A stretch of 64,000 nt of DNA from positions 413,149 to 477,148 of the forward strand of contig QAOA01000533.1 in assembly GCA_003255065.1 (NCBI GenBank). Direction: 5' to 3'. Shown here piece after piece: positions 52,987 to 64,000 of this stretch. This DNA is from Cercis canadensis. Lineage: Eukaryota > Streptophyta > Magnoliopsida > Fabales > Fabaceae. The position numbers and the translations under genes are program-made. Every line of letters begins with the position of its first letter. Positions within the stretch are counted from its first letter, which is position 1. The notes beneath the pieces were generated by a model. The model saw only the letters and a program-made list of their open reading frames with translations. It was not told the origin of the DNA and ran no database searches.

Positions 52987-53633
52987 CAACCACCTTAGCC
53001 TATAAGGCGAGGGGTGTGGAATAGTAGGTAAATTCAACTTTTCTACGGCCAAGGTACTAGCAACATTAGTACAAGATCCACTATCAATAATAACGCTACA
53101 TTCCTTGTCTCCCACCAAGCATCGATTTTGAAAGATATGCTCGCGGTGTTCTTCGATGTCATCTTCCCTCGGTTGCATGTTGAGCAAACGCCTGGACACC
53201 ATCAAATACTGATCTGGAAGGGAGTCATCAATTCCCTCCACGTCACTAGCATCTTCTAAGGGTGGCATGTCTTCACAACCAGGTGTAACAGTAGATTCCT
53301 CCTCACTATCATACTCACCAGTAGCAAGCATAACAACTTTCCTTCTATTGGGACATTCAAAAGGTATATGTCAACGTCCTTGACACCTGTAGCATTTGAT
53401 GTCATGTGACTTAGAAGAAGAGTTATAGTCTGTTTTACCTTGGGAAATAGGAGTAGAACCCGTAGGCTTTGGTCTTGTGTCGTCTCTTGGCTTTGGAGCT
53501 GTGTGAGGATTATCCTTCCAATTTGATTTCCAGTTTGAAGTTCTGGAAGGCACACCGAATCTAGAAGCTGCTCTAGCCTTCAACGGTCACTCTACATGCT
53601 CGGCTTTATGCACCAAGTCCTCCATCTCTACAT
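52987..53633 (-). repeat. Tandem partial copy A of the gag-protease segment (fossil)
   Basis: This ~650-bp segment repeats, in the same orientation, most of 53759-54443 (knuckle to the start of the protease). By eye there are about a dozen differences over ~640 bp, so the copies are roughly 98% alike and the duplication is young. The left end of copy A is the junction with satellite. Partial tandem duplication within a retroelement fragment suggests template switching during repair, or a later unequal exchange. Confidence 0.85.
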
Positions 53634-54443
53634 GGTCGTCCCAACAAAATATGACAAGCATGCATAGGCACCACATCATACAGTACTTCATCTTTAAAAG
53701 TGCTAAAGGCAAATGCAATGCTAACTTGCTTGTTTACCCATAGGTCTCCTCTATCATTCAACCACCTTAGCCTATAAGGCGAGGGGTGTGGAATAGTAGG
53801 TAAATTCAACTTTTCTACGGCCAAGGTACTAGCAACATTAGTACAAGATCCACTGTCAATAATAACGCTACATACCTTGTCTCCCACCAAGCATCGATTT
53901 TGAAAGATATGCTCGCGGTGTTCTTCGATGTCATCTTCCCTCGGTTGCATGTTGAGCACACGCCTGGACACCATCAAATACTGATCTGGAAGGGAGTCAT
54001 CAATTCCCTCCACGTCACTAGCATCTTCTAAGGGTGGCATGTCTTCACAACCAGGTGTAACAGTAGATTCCTCCTCACTATCATACTCACCAGTAGCAAG
54101 CATAACAACTTTCCTTCTATTGGGACATTCAGAAGATATATGTCCACGTCCTTGACACCTGTAGCATTTGATGTCACGTGACTTAGAAGAAGAGTTATAG
54201 TCTGTTTTACCTTGGGAAATAGGAGTAGAACCCGTAGGCTTTGGTCTTGTGTCGTCTATTGGCTTTGGAGCTGTGTGAGGATTATCCTTCCAATTTGATT
54301 TCCAATTTGAAGTTCTGGAAGACACACCGAATCTAGAAGCTGCTCTAGCCTACTGGAAGGCACACCGAATCTAGAAGCTGCTCTAGCCTTCAACGGTCGC
54401 TCTACATGCTCGGCTTTATGCACCAAGTCCTCCATCTCTACAT
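53634..54443 (-). pseudogene. Zinc-knuckle and aspartic-protease region, copy B (fossil)
   Basis: This minus-strand piece carries a CCHC zinc knuckle (CYRCQGRGHISSECP, spacing CX2CX4HX4C), which binds RNA in retroelement gag, then an acidic linker. An aspartic-protease segment follows with the catalytic motif in VIIDSGSCTNV and the later HILLGRP that closes the retropepsin fold. The order knuckle then protease is the normal one for Ty3/Gypsy. It is continuous with the gag region on its right and abuts copy A on its left. Confidence 0.85.
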
Positions 54444-55224
54444 AGTGACTCATCTCCACCACTTCAGCAATCTCTCGCTTCAAGCCACTAATAAACCGTG
54501 CCATGGTTGCCTCACGGTTCTCATCAATACTAGCCCTCATCATGGCTATCTCCATCTCACTGTTGTACTCAGCCACACTCATAGATCCTTGTTTCAAATC
54601 TTGCAATTTCTTGAAACAATCTCTATAGTTATGTCTAGGTACAAACCGTTTCCTCATCACGGCTCTCATATCAGCCCATGACCGAATAGGTCTCTCACCA
54701 TCTCTACGCCTGTTAATCACTAGCTGATCCCACCAAATACTAGCATAATCAGTGAATTCAACTATTGCCAGCTTTACTTTCTTTTCTTCAGAGTATTCAT
54801 GGCACTCAAAAACATGTTCCACTTTCCTCTCCCAATCTAGGTAAAGTTCAGGATCACTTTTACCTTGAAAGGTAGGAATTCTCATTTTTATACTCCCCAG
54901 GTTATTATCACGACGAGGGGCTGCCCTCCTCTCTCTTTTGGTCTCGGTTTCAACCTCAGAATAGTCTTCTTCCTCTTCCTCAGAATACCGAAAGGGTCTA
55001 GTTGTTTTAGTTTTTGTCTTAGGTGAAACTAGGTTTTCTAACCTCTCTAATATGTCCTCAGTGCCCATTCGTAATGCTGCAATTTCGTCCTGAATTGCGT
55101 TCATATATGCATCCATATGACTTTTGGTGAATGGTTCTTCCTGTTCCATGTTGCACACACTCACCTCACGTGTTTCACTCGTGTTTACACTCAATTGGCT
55201 TTTTCCCGATAATGCGCTCACCAC
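54444..55224 (-). pseudogene. Retrotransposon gag region (fossil)
   Basis: The minus strand encodes a gag-like stretch. It has an acidic, charged N-terminal part (EEEEEDYSEVE) and the start of the gag domain, IPTFQGKSDPELYLDWERKV, a signature of plant Ty3/Gypsy gag. It continues with WWDQL, KRFVPRHNYRD, LKQGSMSVAEY and EATMARFISGLKREIAEVVE. Gag forms the virus-like particle that packages the element's RNA. The family's gag usually continues into the zinc knuckle, which follows here in the tandemly repeated portion. This is part of a broken element, not a host gene. Confidence 0.88.
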
Positions 55225-55283
55225 TCTTGCCTTTTTCCACTCAAATTTCCTTGGAAGCCCTTAAACAAGAACTTTCCAAGAAC

Positions 55284-58200
55284 ATACAGTGGACCAAAAG
55301 AAAAATATCCGAGTTAGAAACAGGAATGAATCGAAAAAGGGTCCCGGGGTTCATATAGTCACTCACCAGGAAACTGTTCAGCCCCAGATTCAGTGAACCA
55401 TCAGAAAATTATCTGAGTCAGAAACAGTTAGAAACAGGGATGAACCGAAAACGGGTCCCGGGGCAGATATAGTGACTCACCAGGAATCTGTCCAGTCCTA
55501 GATACAGTGAATTATAACAAAAATATCCAAGTTAGAAACAGTTAGAAACAAGGATGAACCGAAAAAGGGTCCCGGGGCAGATAGAGTGACTCAACAAGAA
55601 ACTGTCCAGCCCCAGGTACAGTTAACCATAAGCAAAATATCCGAGTTAGGAACAGGGATGAATCGAAAACGGGTCCCGGGGCAGATATAGTGACTCACCA
55701 GGAAACTGTCCAGCCCCAGATTCAGTGAACCATCAGAAAACTATCCGAGTCAGAAACAGTTAGAAACAGGGATGAACCGAAAACGGGTCCCGGGGCAGAT
55801 ATAGTGACTCACCAGGAAACTGTCCAGCCCCAGGTACAATGAACCATAAGCAAAATATCCGAGTTAGAATCAGGGATGAACCGAAAACGGGTCCCGTGGC
55901 AGATATAGTGACTCACCAGGAAACTGTCTAGGCTCAGATACAATGAACATTAAGAAAAATATTCGAGTTAGAAATAGTTAGAAACATGGATGAACCGAAA
56001 AAGGGTCCCGGGGCAGATATAGTGACCCAACAGGAAACTGTCTAGCCCCAGATACAGTGAACCATAAGAAAAATATCCGAGTTCGAAACAGTTAGAAACA
56101 GGGATGAACCGAAAACGGGTCCCGGGACAGATATAGTGACTCACCAGGAATCTGTCTAGTTCTAGATACAGTGAATTATCAGAAAAATATCCGAGTTAGA
56201 AAAAGTTAGAAATAGGGATGAACCGAAAACGGGTCCCGGGGCAGATATAATGACTCACCAGGAAACTGTCCAGCCCCAGATACAGTGAACCATAAGAAAA
56301 ATATCCGAGTTAGAAACAGTTAGAAACAGGGATGAACCGAAAATGGGTCCCGGGGAAGATATAGTGACTCACCAGGAAACTGTCCAGTCCCAGATAAAGT
56401 GAACCATAAGAAAAATATCCGAGTCAGAAACAGGGATGAACAGAAAACGGGTCCCGTGGCAGATATAGTGACTCACCAGGAATCTGTCTAGTCCTAGATA
56501 CAGTGAATTATAAGAAAAATATCCGAGTTAGAAACATTTAGAAACAGAGATGAACCGAAACAGGGTCCCGGGGCAGATATAGTGACCCACCAGGAAACTA
56601 TCCAGCCCCAGATACAGTGGACCAAAAGAAAAATATCCGAGTTAGAAACAGTTAGATACAGGGATGAACCGAAAACGGGTCCCGGGCTAGATATAGTGAC
56701 TCACCAGGAAACTGTCCAATCCCAGATAAAGTGAACCAAAAGAAAAGTATCGGAGTCAGAAACAGGGATGAACAGAAAAAGGGTCCCGGGGCAGATGTAG
56801 TGACTCATCAGCAAACTGTCCAGCCCCAGGTACAGTGAAGCATAAGCAAAATATCCAAGTTAGAAACAGGGATAAACCGAAAACTGGTCCCGGGGCAGAT
56901 ATAGTATCTCACCAAGAAACTTTCCAGCCCCAGGTACAATGAACCATAAGAAAAATATCCGAGTTAGAAATAGTTAGAAACATGGATGAACCGAAAAAAG
57001 GGTCCCGGGGCAGATATAGTGACTCAACAGGAAACTGTCCAGCCCCAGATACAGTGAACCATAAGAAAAATATCCGAGTTCGAAACAGTTAGAAACAGGG
57101 ATGAACCGAAAATGGGTCCCGGGGAAGATATAGTGACTCACCAGGAAACTGTCCAGTCCCAGATAAAGTGAACCATAATAAAAATATCCGAGTCAGAAAT
57201 AAGGAAGAACCGAAAAAGGGTTCTGGGGCACATGGAGTGACTCACCAGGAAACTGTCCAGCCCTAGGTACAGTGAACCATAAGCAAAATATACGAGTTAG
57301 AAATAGGGATGAACCGAAAACGGGTCCCGGTGCAGATATAGTGACTCACCAGGAAACTGTCCAGCCCCAGATACAGTGAACCATAAGAAAAATATCCGAG
57401 TTAGAAACAGTGAGAAACAGGGATGAACCGAAAACGGGTCCCGGGGCAGATATAGTGACTCACCAGGAATCTATCCAGTCCTAGATACAGTGAATTATAA
57501 GAAAAATATCCGAGTTAGAAATAGTTAGAAACAAGGATGAACCGAAAAAGGGTCCCGGGGCAGATATAGTGACTCAACAAGAAACTGTCCAGCCCCAGGT
57601 ACAGTTAACCATAAGCAAAATATCCGAGTTAGGAACAGGGATGAACCGAAAACGGGTCCCGGGGCAGATATAGTGACTCACCAGGAAACTGTCCAGCCCC
57701 AGATACAGTGAACTATAAGAAAAATATCCGAGTTAGAAACAGTGAGAAACAGGGATGAACCGAAAACGGGTCCCGGGGCAGATATAGTGACTCACCAGGA
57801 ATCTGTCTAGTCCTAGATACAGTGAATTATAAGAAAAATATCCGAGTTAAAAACATTTAGAAACAGAGATAAACCGAGACAGGGTCCCGGGGCAGATATA
57901 GTGACCCACCAGGAAACTGTCCAGCCCCAGATACAGTGAACCATTAGAAAAATATTCGAGTTAAAAACAGTGAGAAACAGGGATGAACCGAAAACGGGTC
58001 CCGGGGCAGATATAGTGACTCACCAGGAATCTGTCTAGTCCTAGATACAGTGTATTATAAGAAAAATATCCGAGTTAGAAACATTTAGAAACAGAGATGA
58101 CAATGAACCATAAGCAAAATATCCGAGTTAGAATAAGGGATGAACCAAAAACGGGTCCCGTGGCAGATATAGTGACTCACCAGGAAACTGTCCAGCCCAA

Positions 58201-58908
58201 GATCCAATGAACCATAAGAAAAATATCCGAGTTAGAAACAGGGATGAACCGAAAACGGGTCCCGGGGCAGATATAGTGACTCACCAGGAATCTGTCCAGT
58301 CCTAGATACAGTGAATTATAAGAAAAATATCCGAGTTAGAAACATTTAGAAACAGGGATGAACCGAAACAGGGTCCCGGGGCAGATATAGTGACCCACCA
58401 GGAAACTGTCCAGCCCCAGATACAGTGAACCAAAAGAAAAATATCTGAGTTAGAAACAGGGATGAACCGAAAAAGGGTCCCGGGGCAGATATAGTCACTC
58501 ACCCGGAAACTGTACAGCCCAGATTCAGTAAACCATTAGAAAACTATCCGAGTCAGAAACAGTTAGAAACAGGGATGAACCGAAAACAGGTCCCGGGGCA
58601 GATATAGTGACTCACCAGGAAACTGTCCAGCCCCAGGTACAATGAACCATAAGCAAAATATCTGAGTTAGAATCAGGGATGAACAGAAAACTGGTCCCGT
58701 GGCAGATATAGTGACTCACCAGGAAACTATCTAGCCTCAGATACAATGAACATTAAGAAAAATATTCGAGTTAGAAATAGTTAGAAACATGGATGAACCG
58801 AAAAAGGGTCCCGGGGCAGATATAGTGACCCAACAGGAAACTGTCCAGCCCCAGATACAGTGAACCATAAGAAAAATATCCGAGTTCGAAACAGTTAGAA
58901 ACAGGGAT
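55284..58908 (+). repeat. Satellite array, domain II
   Basis: The array resumes at ATACAGTGGACC in the same orientation. Two stretches match others far away: 56460-57698 repeats 47200-48437 at an offset of about 9.26 kb, including the private variant TCTGGGGCACATGGAG (47961 and 57222). The stretch 55.32-56.05 kb repeats 62.34-63.0 kb, except for one monomer present only in the left copy. An abrupt join lies near 58.10 kb (CAGAGATGACAATGAACC). No gene is seen. Confidence 0.93.
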
Positions 58909-59740
58909 GAACCGAAAACGGGTCCCGGGGCAGATATAGTGACTCACCAGGAAACTGTCCAGTCCCAGATAAAGTGAACAATAAGAAAAATATCCGAGTC
59001 AGAATCAGGGATGAACCGAAAAAGGGTCCCGGGGCAGATGCAGTGACTCACCAGGAAACTGTCCAGCCCCAGGTACAGTGAACCATAAGCAAAATATCCG
59101 AGTTAGAAACAGGGATGAACCGAAAACGGGTCCCGGGGCAGATATAGTGACTCACCAGGAAACTGTCCAGTCCCAGATAAAGTGAACAATAAGAAAAATA
59201 TCCGAGTCAGAATCAGGGATGAACCGAAAAAGGGTCCCGGGGCAGATGCAGTGACTCACCAGGAAACTGTCCAGCCCCAGGTACAGTGAACCATAAGCAA
59301 AATATCCGAGTTAGAAACAGGGATGAACCGAAAACGGGTCCCGGGGCAGATATAGTGACTCACCAGGAAACTGTCCAGTCCCAGATAAAGTGAACAATAA
59401 GAAAAATATCCGAGTCAGAATCAGGGATGAACCGAAAAAGGGTCCCGGGGCAGATGCAGTGACTCACCAGGAAACTGTCCAGCCCCAGGTACAGTGAACC
59501 ATAAGCAAAATATCCGAGTTAGAAACAGGGATGAACCGAAAACGGGTCCCGGGGCAGATATAGTGACTCACCAGGAAACTGTCCAGTCCCAGATAAAGTG
59601 AACAATAAGAAAAATATCCGAGTCAGAAACAGGGATGAACCGAAAAAGGGTCCCGAGGCAGATGCAGTGACTCACCAGGAAACTATCCAGCCCCAGGTAC
59701 AGTGAACCATAAGCAAAATATTCGAGTTAGAAACAGGGAT
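58909..59740 (+). repeat. Four-copy 208-bp dimeric higher-order repeat
   Basis: Exactly four copies of a 208-bp unit span 832 bp. Each unit has one monomer with AAAACGGG and GTCCCAGATAAAGTGAACAA, followed by one with AAAAAGGG, GATGCAGTGACTC and GGTACAGT...AAGCAAAAT. The anchor AGTCCCAGATAAAG starts at 58961, 59169, 59377 and 59585. The first three units look nearly identical and the fourth has a few changes. The same two monomer types occur side by side as a single pair within cassettes elsewhere (for example 19.5-19.6 and 32.8-33.1 kb), so this is a local amplification of an existing pair. Confidence 0.96.
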
Positions 59741-62700
59741 GAACAGAAAACGGGTCCCGGGGCAGATTAGAAACAAGGATGAACCGAAACAGGGTCCCGG
59801 GGCAGATATAGTGACTCACTAGGAAACTGTCCAGCCCCAGATACAGTGAACCAACAGAAAAATATACGAGTTAGAAAGAGTTAGAAACAGGGCTGAACCG
59901 AGTAAGGGTCCCGGGGCAGATATAGTCACTCACCAGGAAACTGTACAGCCCCAGATTCAGTGAACCATCAGAAAGCTATCCGAGTCAGAAACAGTTAGAA
60001 ACAGGGATGAACTGAAAACGGGTCCCGGGGCAGATATAGTGACTCACCAGGAATCTGTCTAGCCTCAGATACAATGAACATTAAGAAAAATATTCGAGTT
60101 AGAAATAGTTAGAAACATGGATGAACCGAAAAAGGGTCCCGGGGCAGATATAGTGACCCAACAGGAAACTGTCCAGCCCCAGATACAGTGAACCATAAGA
60201 AAAATATACGAGTTCGAAACAGTTAGAAACAGGGATGAACCGAAAATGGGTCCCGGGGAAGATATAGTGACTCACCAGGAAACTGTCCAGTCCCAGATAA
60301 AGTGAACCATAAGAAAAATATCCTAGTCAGAAAGAGGGAAGAACCGAAAAAGGGTCCTGGGGCACATGTAGTGACTCACCAGAAAACTATCCAGCCCCAG
60401 GTACAGTGAACCATAAGCAAAATATCCGAGTTAGGAATAGGGACGAACCGAAAACGGGTCCCGGGGCAGATGTAGTGACTCACCAGGAAACTGTCCAGCC
60501 CCAGATTCAATGAACCATCAGAAAACTATCCGAGTCAGAAACAGTTAGAAACAGGGATGAACCGAAAACGGGTCCCGGGGCAGATATAGTGACTCACCAG
60601 GAAACTGTTCAGCCCCAGGTACAATGAACCATAAGCAAAATATCCGAGTTAGAATAAGGGATGAACCGAAAACGGGTCCCGTGGCAGGTATAGTGACTCA
60701 CCAGGAAACTGTCCAGCCCAAGATCCAATGAACCATAAGAAAAATATCCGAGTTAGAAACAGGGATGAACCGAAAAAGGGTCCCGGGGCAGATATAGTGA
60801 CTCACCAGGAAACTGTCCAGCCCCAGATACAGTGAACCATAAGAAAAATATCCGAGTTAGAAACAGGGATGAACCGAAAAAGGGTCCCGGGGCAGATACA
60901 GTGACTCACCAGGAAACTGTCCAGCCCCAGGTACAGTGAACCATAAGCAAAATATCCGAGTTAGAAACAGGGATGAACCGAAACAGGGTCCCGGGGCAGA
61001 TATAGTGACTCACCAGGAAACTGTCCAGCCCCAGATACAGTGAACCATAAGAAAAATATCCGAGTTAGAAACAATTAGAAACAAGGATGAACCGAAACAG
61101 GGTCCCGGGGCAGATATAGTGACTCACCAGGAAACTGTCCAGCCCCAGATACAGTGAACCAACAGAAAAATATCCGAGTTAGAAAGAGTTAGAAACAGGG
61201 ATGAACCGAGTAAGGGTCCCGGGGCAGATATAGTCACTCACCAGGAAACTGTACAGCCCCAGATTCAGTGAACCATCAGAAAGCTATCCGAGTCAGAAAC
61301 AGTTAGAAACAGGGATGAACTGAAAACGGGTCCCGGGGCAGATATAGTGACTCACCAGGAATCTGTCCAGTCCTAGATACAGTGAATTATAAGAAAAATA
61401 TCCGAGTTAGAAACATTTAGAAATAGGGACGAACCGAAACAAGGTGCCGGGGCAGATATAGTGACCCACCAGGAAACTGTCCATCCCCAGTTACAGTGAA
61501 CCAAAAGAAAAATATCCGAGTTTGAAACAGTTAGAAACAGGGATGAACCGAAAACGGTTCCCGGGCTAGATATAGTAACTCACCAGGAAACTGTCCAATC
61601 CCAGATAAAGTTAACCATAAGAAAAGTACCCGAGTCTGAAATAGGGATAAACCGACAAAGGGCCCCGGGGCAGATGTAGTGACTCACCAGGAAACTGTCC
61701 AGCCCCAGATACAGTGAACTATAAGAAAAATATCCGAGTTAGAAAAAGTTAGAAACAGGGATGAATCGAAAACGGGTCTCGGGGCAGAGATAATGACTCA
61801 CCAGCAAACTGTCCAGCCCCAGATACAGTGAACCATAAGAAAAATATCCGAGTTAGAAACAAGGATGAACCGAAAACGGGTCCCGGGGCAGATATAGTGA
61901 CTCACCAGGAAACTGTTCAGTCCCAGATAAAGTTAACCATAGGAAAAGTACCCGAGTCAGAATTTGGGAGGAACCGACAAAGGGACCCGGGGCAGATGTA
62001 GTGACTCACCAGGAAACTGTCCAGCCCCAGATACAGTGAACCATAAGAAAAATATCCGAGTTAGAAACAGTTAGAAACAGGGATGAACCGAAAACGGGTC
62101 CCGGGACAGATATAGTGACTCACCAGGAATATGTCTAGTCCTAGATACAGTGAATTATCAGAAAAATATCCGAGTTAGAAAAAGTTATACAGTGAATTAT
62201 AAGAAAAATATCCGAGTTAGAAACATTTAGAAATAGAGATGAACCGAAACAGGGTCCCGGGGCTGATATAGTGACCCACCAGGAAACTGTCCAGCCCCAG
62301 ATACAGTGGACCAAAAGAAAAATATCCGAGTTAGAAACAGGAATGAACCGAAAAAGGGTCCCGGGGTTGATATAGTCACTCACCAGGAAACTGTTCAGCC
62401 CCAGATTCAGTGAACCATCAGAAAATTATCTGAGTCAGAAACAGTTAGAAACAAGGATGAACCGAAAAAGGGTCCCGGGGCAGATAGAGTGACTCAACAA
62501 GAAACTGTCCAGCCCCAGGTACATTTAACCATAAGCAAAATATCCGAGTTAGGAACAGGGATGAACCGAAAACGGGTCCCGGGGCAGATATAGTGACTCA
62601 CCAAGAAACTGTCCAGCCCCAGATTCAGTGAACCATCAGAAAACTATCCGAGTCAGAAACAGTTAGAAACAGGGATGAACCCGAAAACGGGTCGCGGGGC

Positions 62701-64000
62701 AGATATAGTGACTAACCAGGAAACTGTCCAGCCCCAGGTACAATGAACCATAAGCAAAATATCCGAGTTAGAATCAGGGATGAACCGAAAACGGGTCCCG
62801 TGGCAGATATAGTGACTCACCAGGAAACTGTCTAGCCTCAGATACAATGAACATTAAGAAAAATATTCGAGTTAGAAATAGTTAGAAACATGGATGAACC
62901 GAAAAAGGGTCCCGGGGCAGATCTAGTGACCCAACAGGAAACTGTCCAGCCCTAGATACAGTGAACCATAAGAAAAATATCCGAGTTCGAAACAGTTAGA
63001 AACAGGGATGAACCGAAAATGGGTCCCGGGGAAGATATAGTGACACACCAGGAAATTGTCCAGTCCCAGATAAAGTGAACCATAAGAAAAATATCCGAGT
63101 CAGAAATAGGGAAGAACCGAAAAAGGGTCCTGGGGCACATGTAGTGACTCACCAGGAAACTGTCCAGCCCCAGGTACAGTGAACCATAAGCAAAATATCC
63201 GAGTTAGGAATAGGGATGAACCGAAAACGGGTCCCGGGGCAGATATAGTGACTCACCAGGAAACTGTCCAGCCCCAGATTCAGTGAACCATCAGAAAACT
63301 ATCCGAGTCAGAAACAGTTAGAAACAGGGATGAACCGAAAACGGGTCCCGGGGCAGATATAGTGACTCACCAGGAAACTGTCCAGCCCCAGATACAGTGA
63401 ACCATAAGAAAAATATCCGAGTTAGAAACAGGGATGAACCGAAAACGGGTCCCGGGGCAGATATAGTGACTCACCAGGAAACTGTCCAGCCCCAGATACA
63501 GTGAACCAAAAGAAAAATATCTGAGTTAGAAACAGGGATGAACCGAAAAAGGGTCCCGGGGCAGATATAGTCAATCACCAGGAAACTGTACAGCCCCAGA
63601 ATCAGTGAACCATTAGAAAACTATCCGAGTCAGAAACAGTTAGAAACAGGGATAACCATAGGAAAAGTACCCGAGTCAGAATTTGGGTGGAACCGACAAA
63701 AGGTCCCGGGGCAGATGTAGTGACTCACCAGGAAACTGTCCAGACCCAGATACAGTGAACCATAAGAAAAATATCCGAGTTAGAAGAAGTTAGAAACAGG
63801 GAAGAACCGAAAACGGGTCCCGGGGCAGATAAAGTGACTCACCAGGAAACTGTCCAGCCCCAGATACAGTGAACCATAAGAAAAATATCCGAGTTAGAAA
63901 CAGTTAGAAACAGGGAAGAAACGAAAACGGGTCCCGGGACAGATATAGTGACTCACCAGGAATCTGTCTAGTCTTAGATGCAGTGAATTATAAGAAAAAT
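59741..64000 (+). repeat. Satellite array, domain II, to window end
   Basis: Mixed domain II monomers. A block beginning AACAAGGATGAACCGAAACA at about 59.77 kb and holding the private variant GAACCGAGTAAGGGTC recurs 1,308 bp later (59901 and 61209). Abrupt within-monomer joins lie near 59.77 kb (GGGGCAGATTAGAAACAAGG), 62.19 kb (GTTATACAGTGAATTATAAG) and 63.65 kb (CAGGGATAACCATAGG). The array runs off the right edge of the window, as it does at the left edge, so its true length exceeds 64 kb. No gene is seen. Confidence 0.93.

Larger units (their letters stand above)
52987..55283 (-). mobile_element. Ty3/Gypsy internal fragment (gag-protease), broken
   Basis: This 2.3-kb island lies on the minus strand and carries only the front of a plant Ty3/Gypsy element: leader, gag, zinc knuckle and aspartic protease. 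Reverse transcriptase, RNase H, integrase and LTRs are absent, so it is a fossil fragment. The gag resembles those of plant chromoviruses (the CRM/Reina group is my best guess from the FVPxxYRD-like and EATMARF motifs); the clade is not settled. Both ends pass straight into satellite without LTR or target-site duplication, and about 73 bp of a single monomer seem to be replaced. Part of the fragment is present twice in tandem. Confidence 0.88.

Noticed and set aside
54406-55358. Plus-strand open frames opposite the gag region
   Set aside because: They are antisense shadows of the minus-strand gag, and one runs on into satellite.
1-64000. CENP-B-box-like motif or telomeric repeats in the array
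   Set aside because: I saw no match to the CENP-B box and no TTTAGGG or TTAGGG runs. The repeated TTAGAAACAG is a different sequence.
1-64000. Identification as a named centromeric satellite or a named species
   Set aside because: The 104-bp length alone is shared by several plant satellites, and I do not recognise the sequence with confidence. A database search would be needed.

Overview
The window is almost entirely plant-type satellite DNA. About 58.3 kb of the 64 kb is a head-to-tail tandem array of a ~104-bp monomer, with 114-bp variants, which I estimate at roughly 545 copies. All copies lie in the same orientation, including on both sides of the two interruptions. No intact host gene, rRNA, tRNA or CRISPR array is visible. 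Short open frames in the array are the satellite itself read in frames that shift at every monomer. A flowering plant, probably a eudicot, is suggested by a Ty3/Gypsy gag-protease fossil of plant type, an LTR with TG...CA ends, and a fragment with a G-box, a TATA box and a plant-like 5' splice site. The species is not identifiable by eye. A centromeric or pericentromeric origin is plausible but unproven.

Layout: satellite 1-27377; a composite LTR-element remnant with a captured gene-like promoter fragment 27378-30783; satellite 30784-52986; an internal gag-protease fragment of a Ty3/Gypsy element 52987-55283 (minus strand); satellite 55284-64000. Both insertions interrupt a monomer without a target-site duplication that I can see.

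The satellite has structure at several scales. (1) The monomer seems to contain an older ~35-bp internal repeat. (2) Diverged monomer types follow one another in a recurring order, giving higher-order cassettes of up to about eight monomers. (3) Local runs are freshly homogenised: 24 monomers at 4583-7077, 7 at 19672-20399, 16 at 36836-38498, and a four-copy 208-bp dimer at 58909-59740. (4) Larger duplications are visible, such as three 633-bp blocks in 15185-18152 and a ~1.24-kb block repeated 9.26 kb apart. (5) The set of monomer types changes near 41.9 kb, which divides the window into two sequence domains.

No protein-coding system is present. The notable content is the array's evolutionary architecture, the two unusual insertions, and a promoter-like fragment inside a satellite array.
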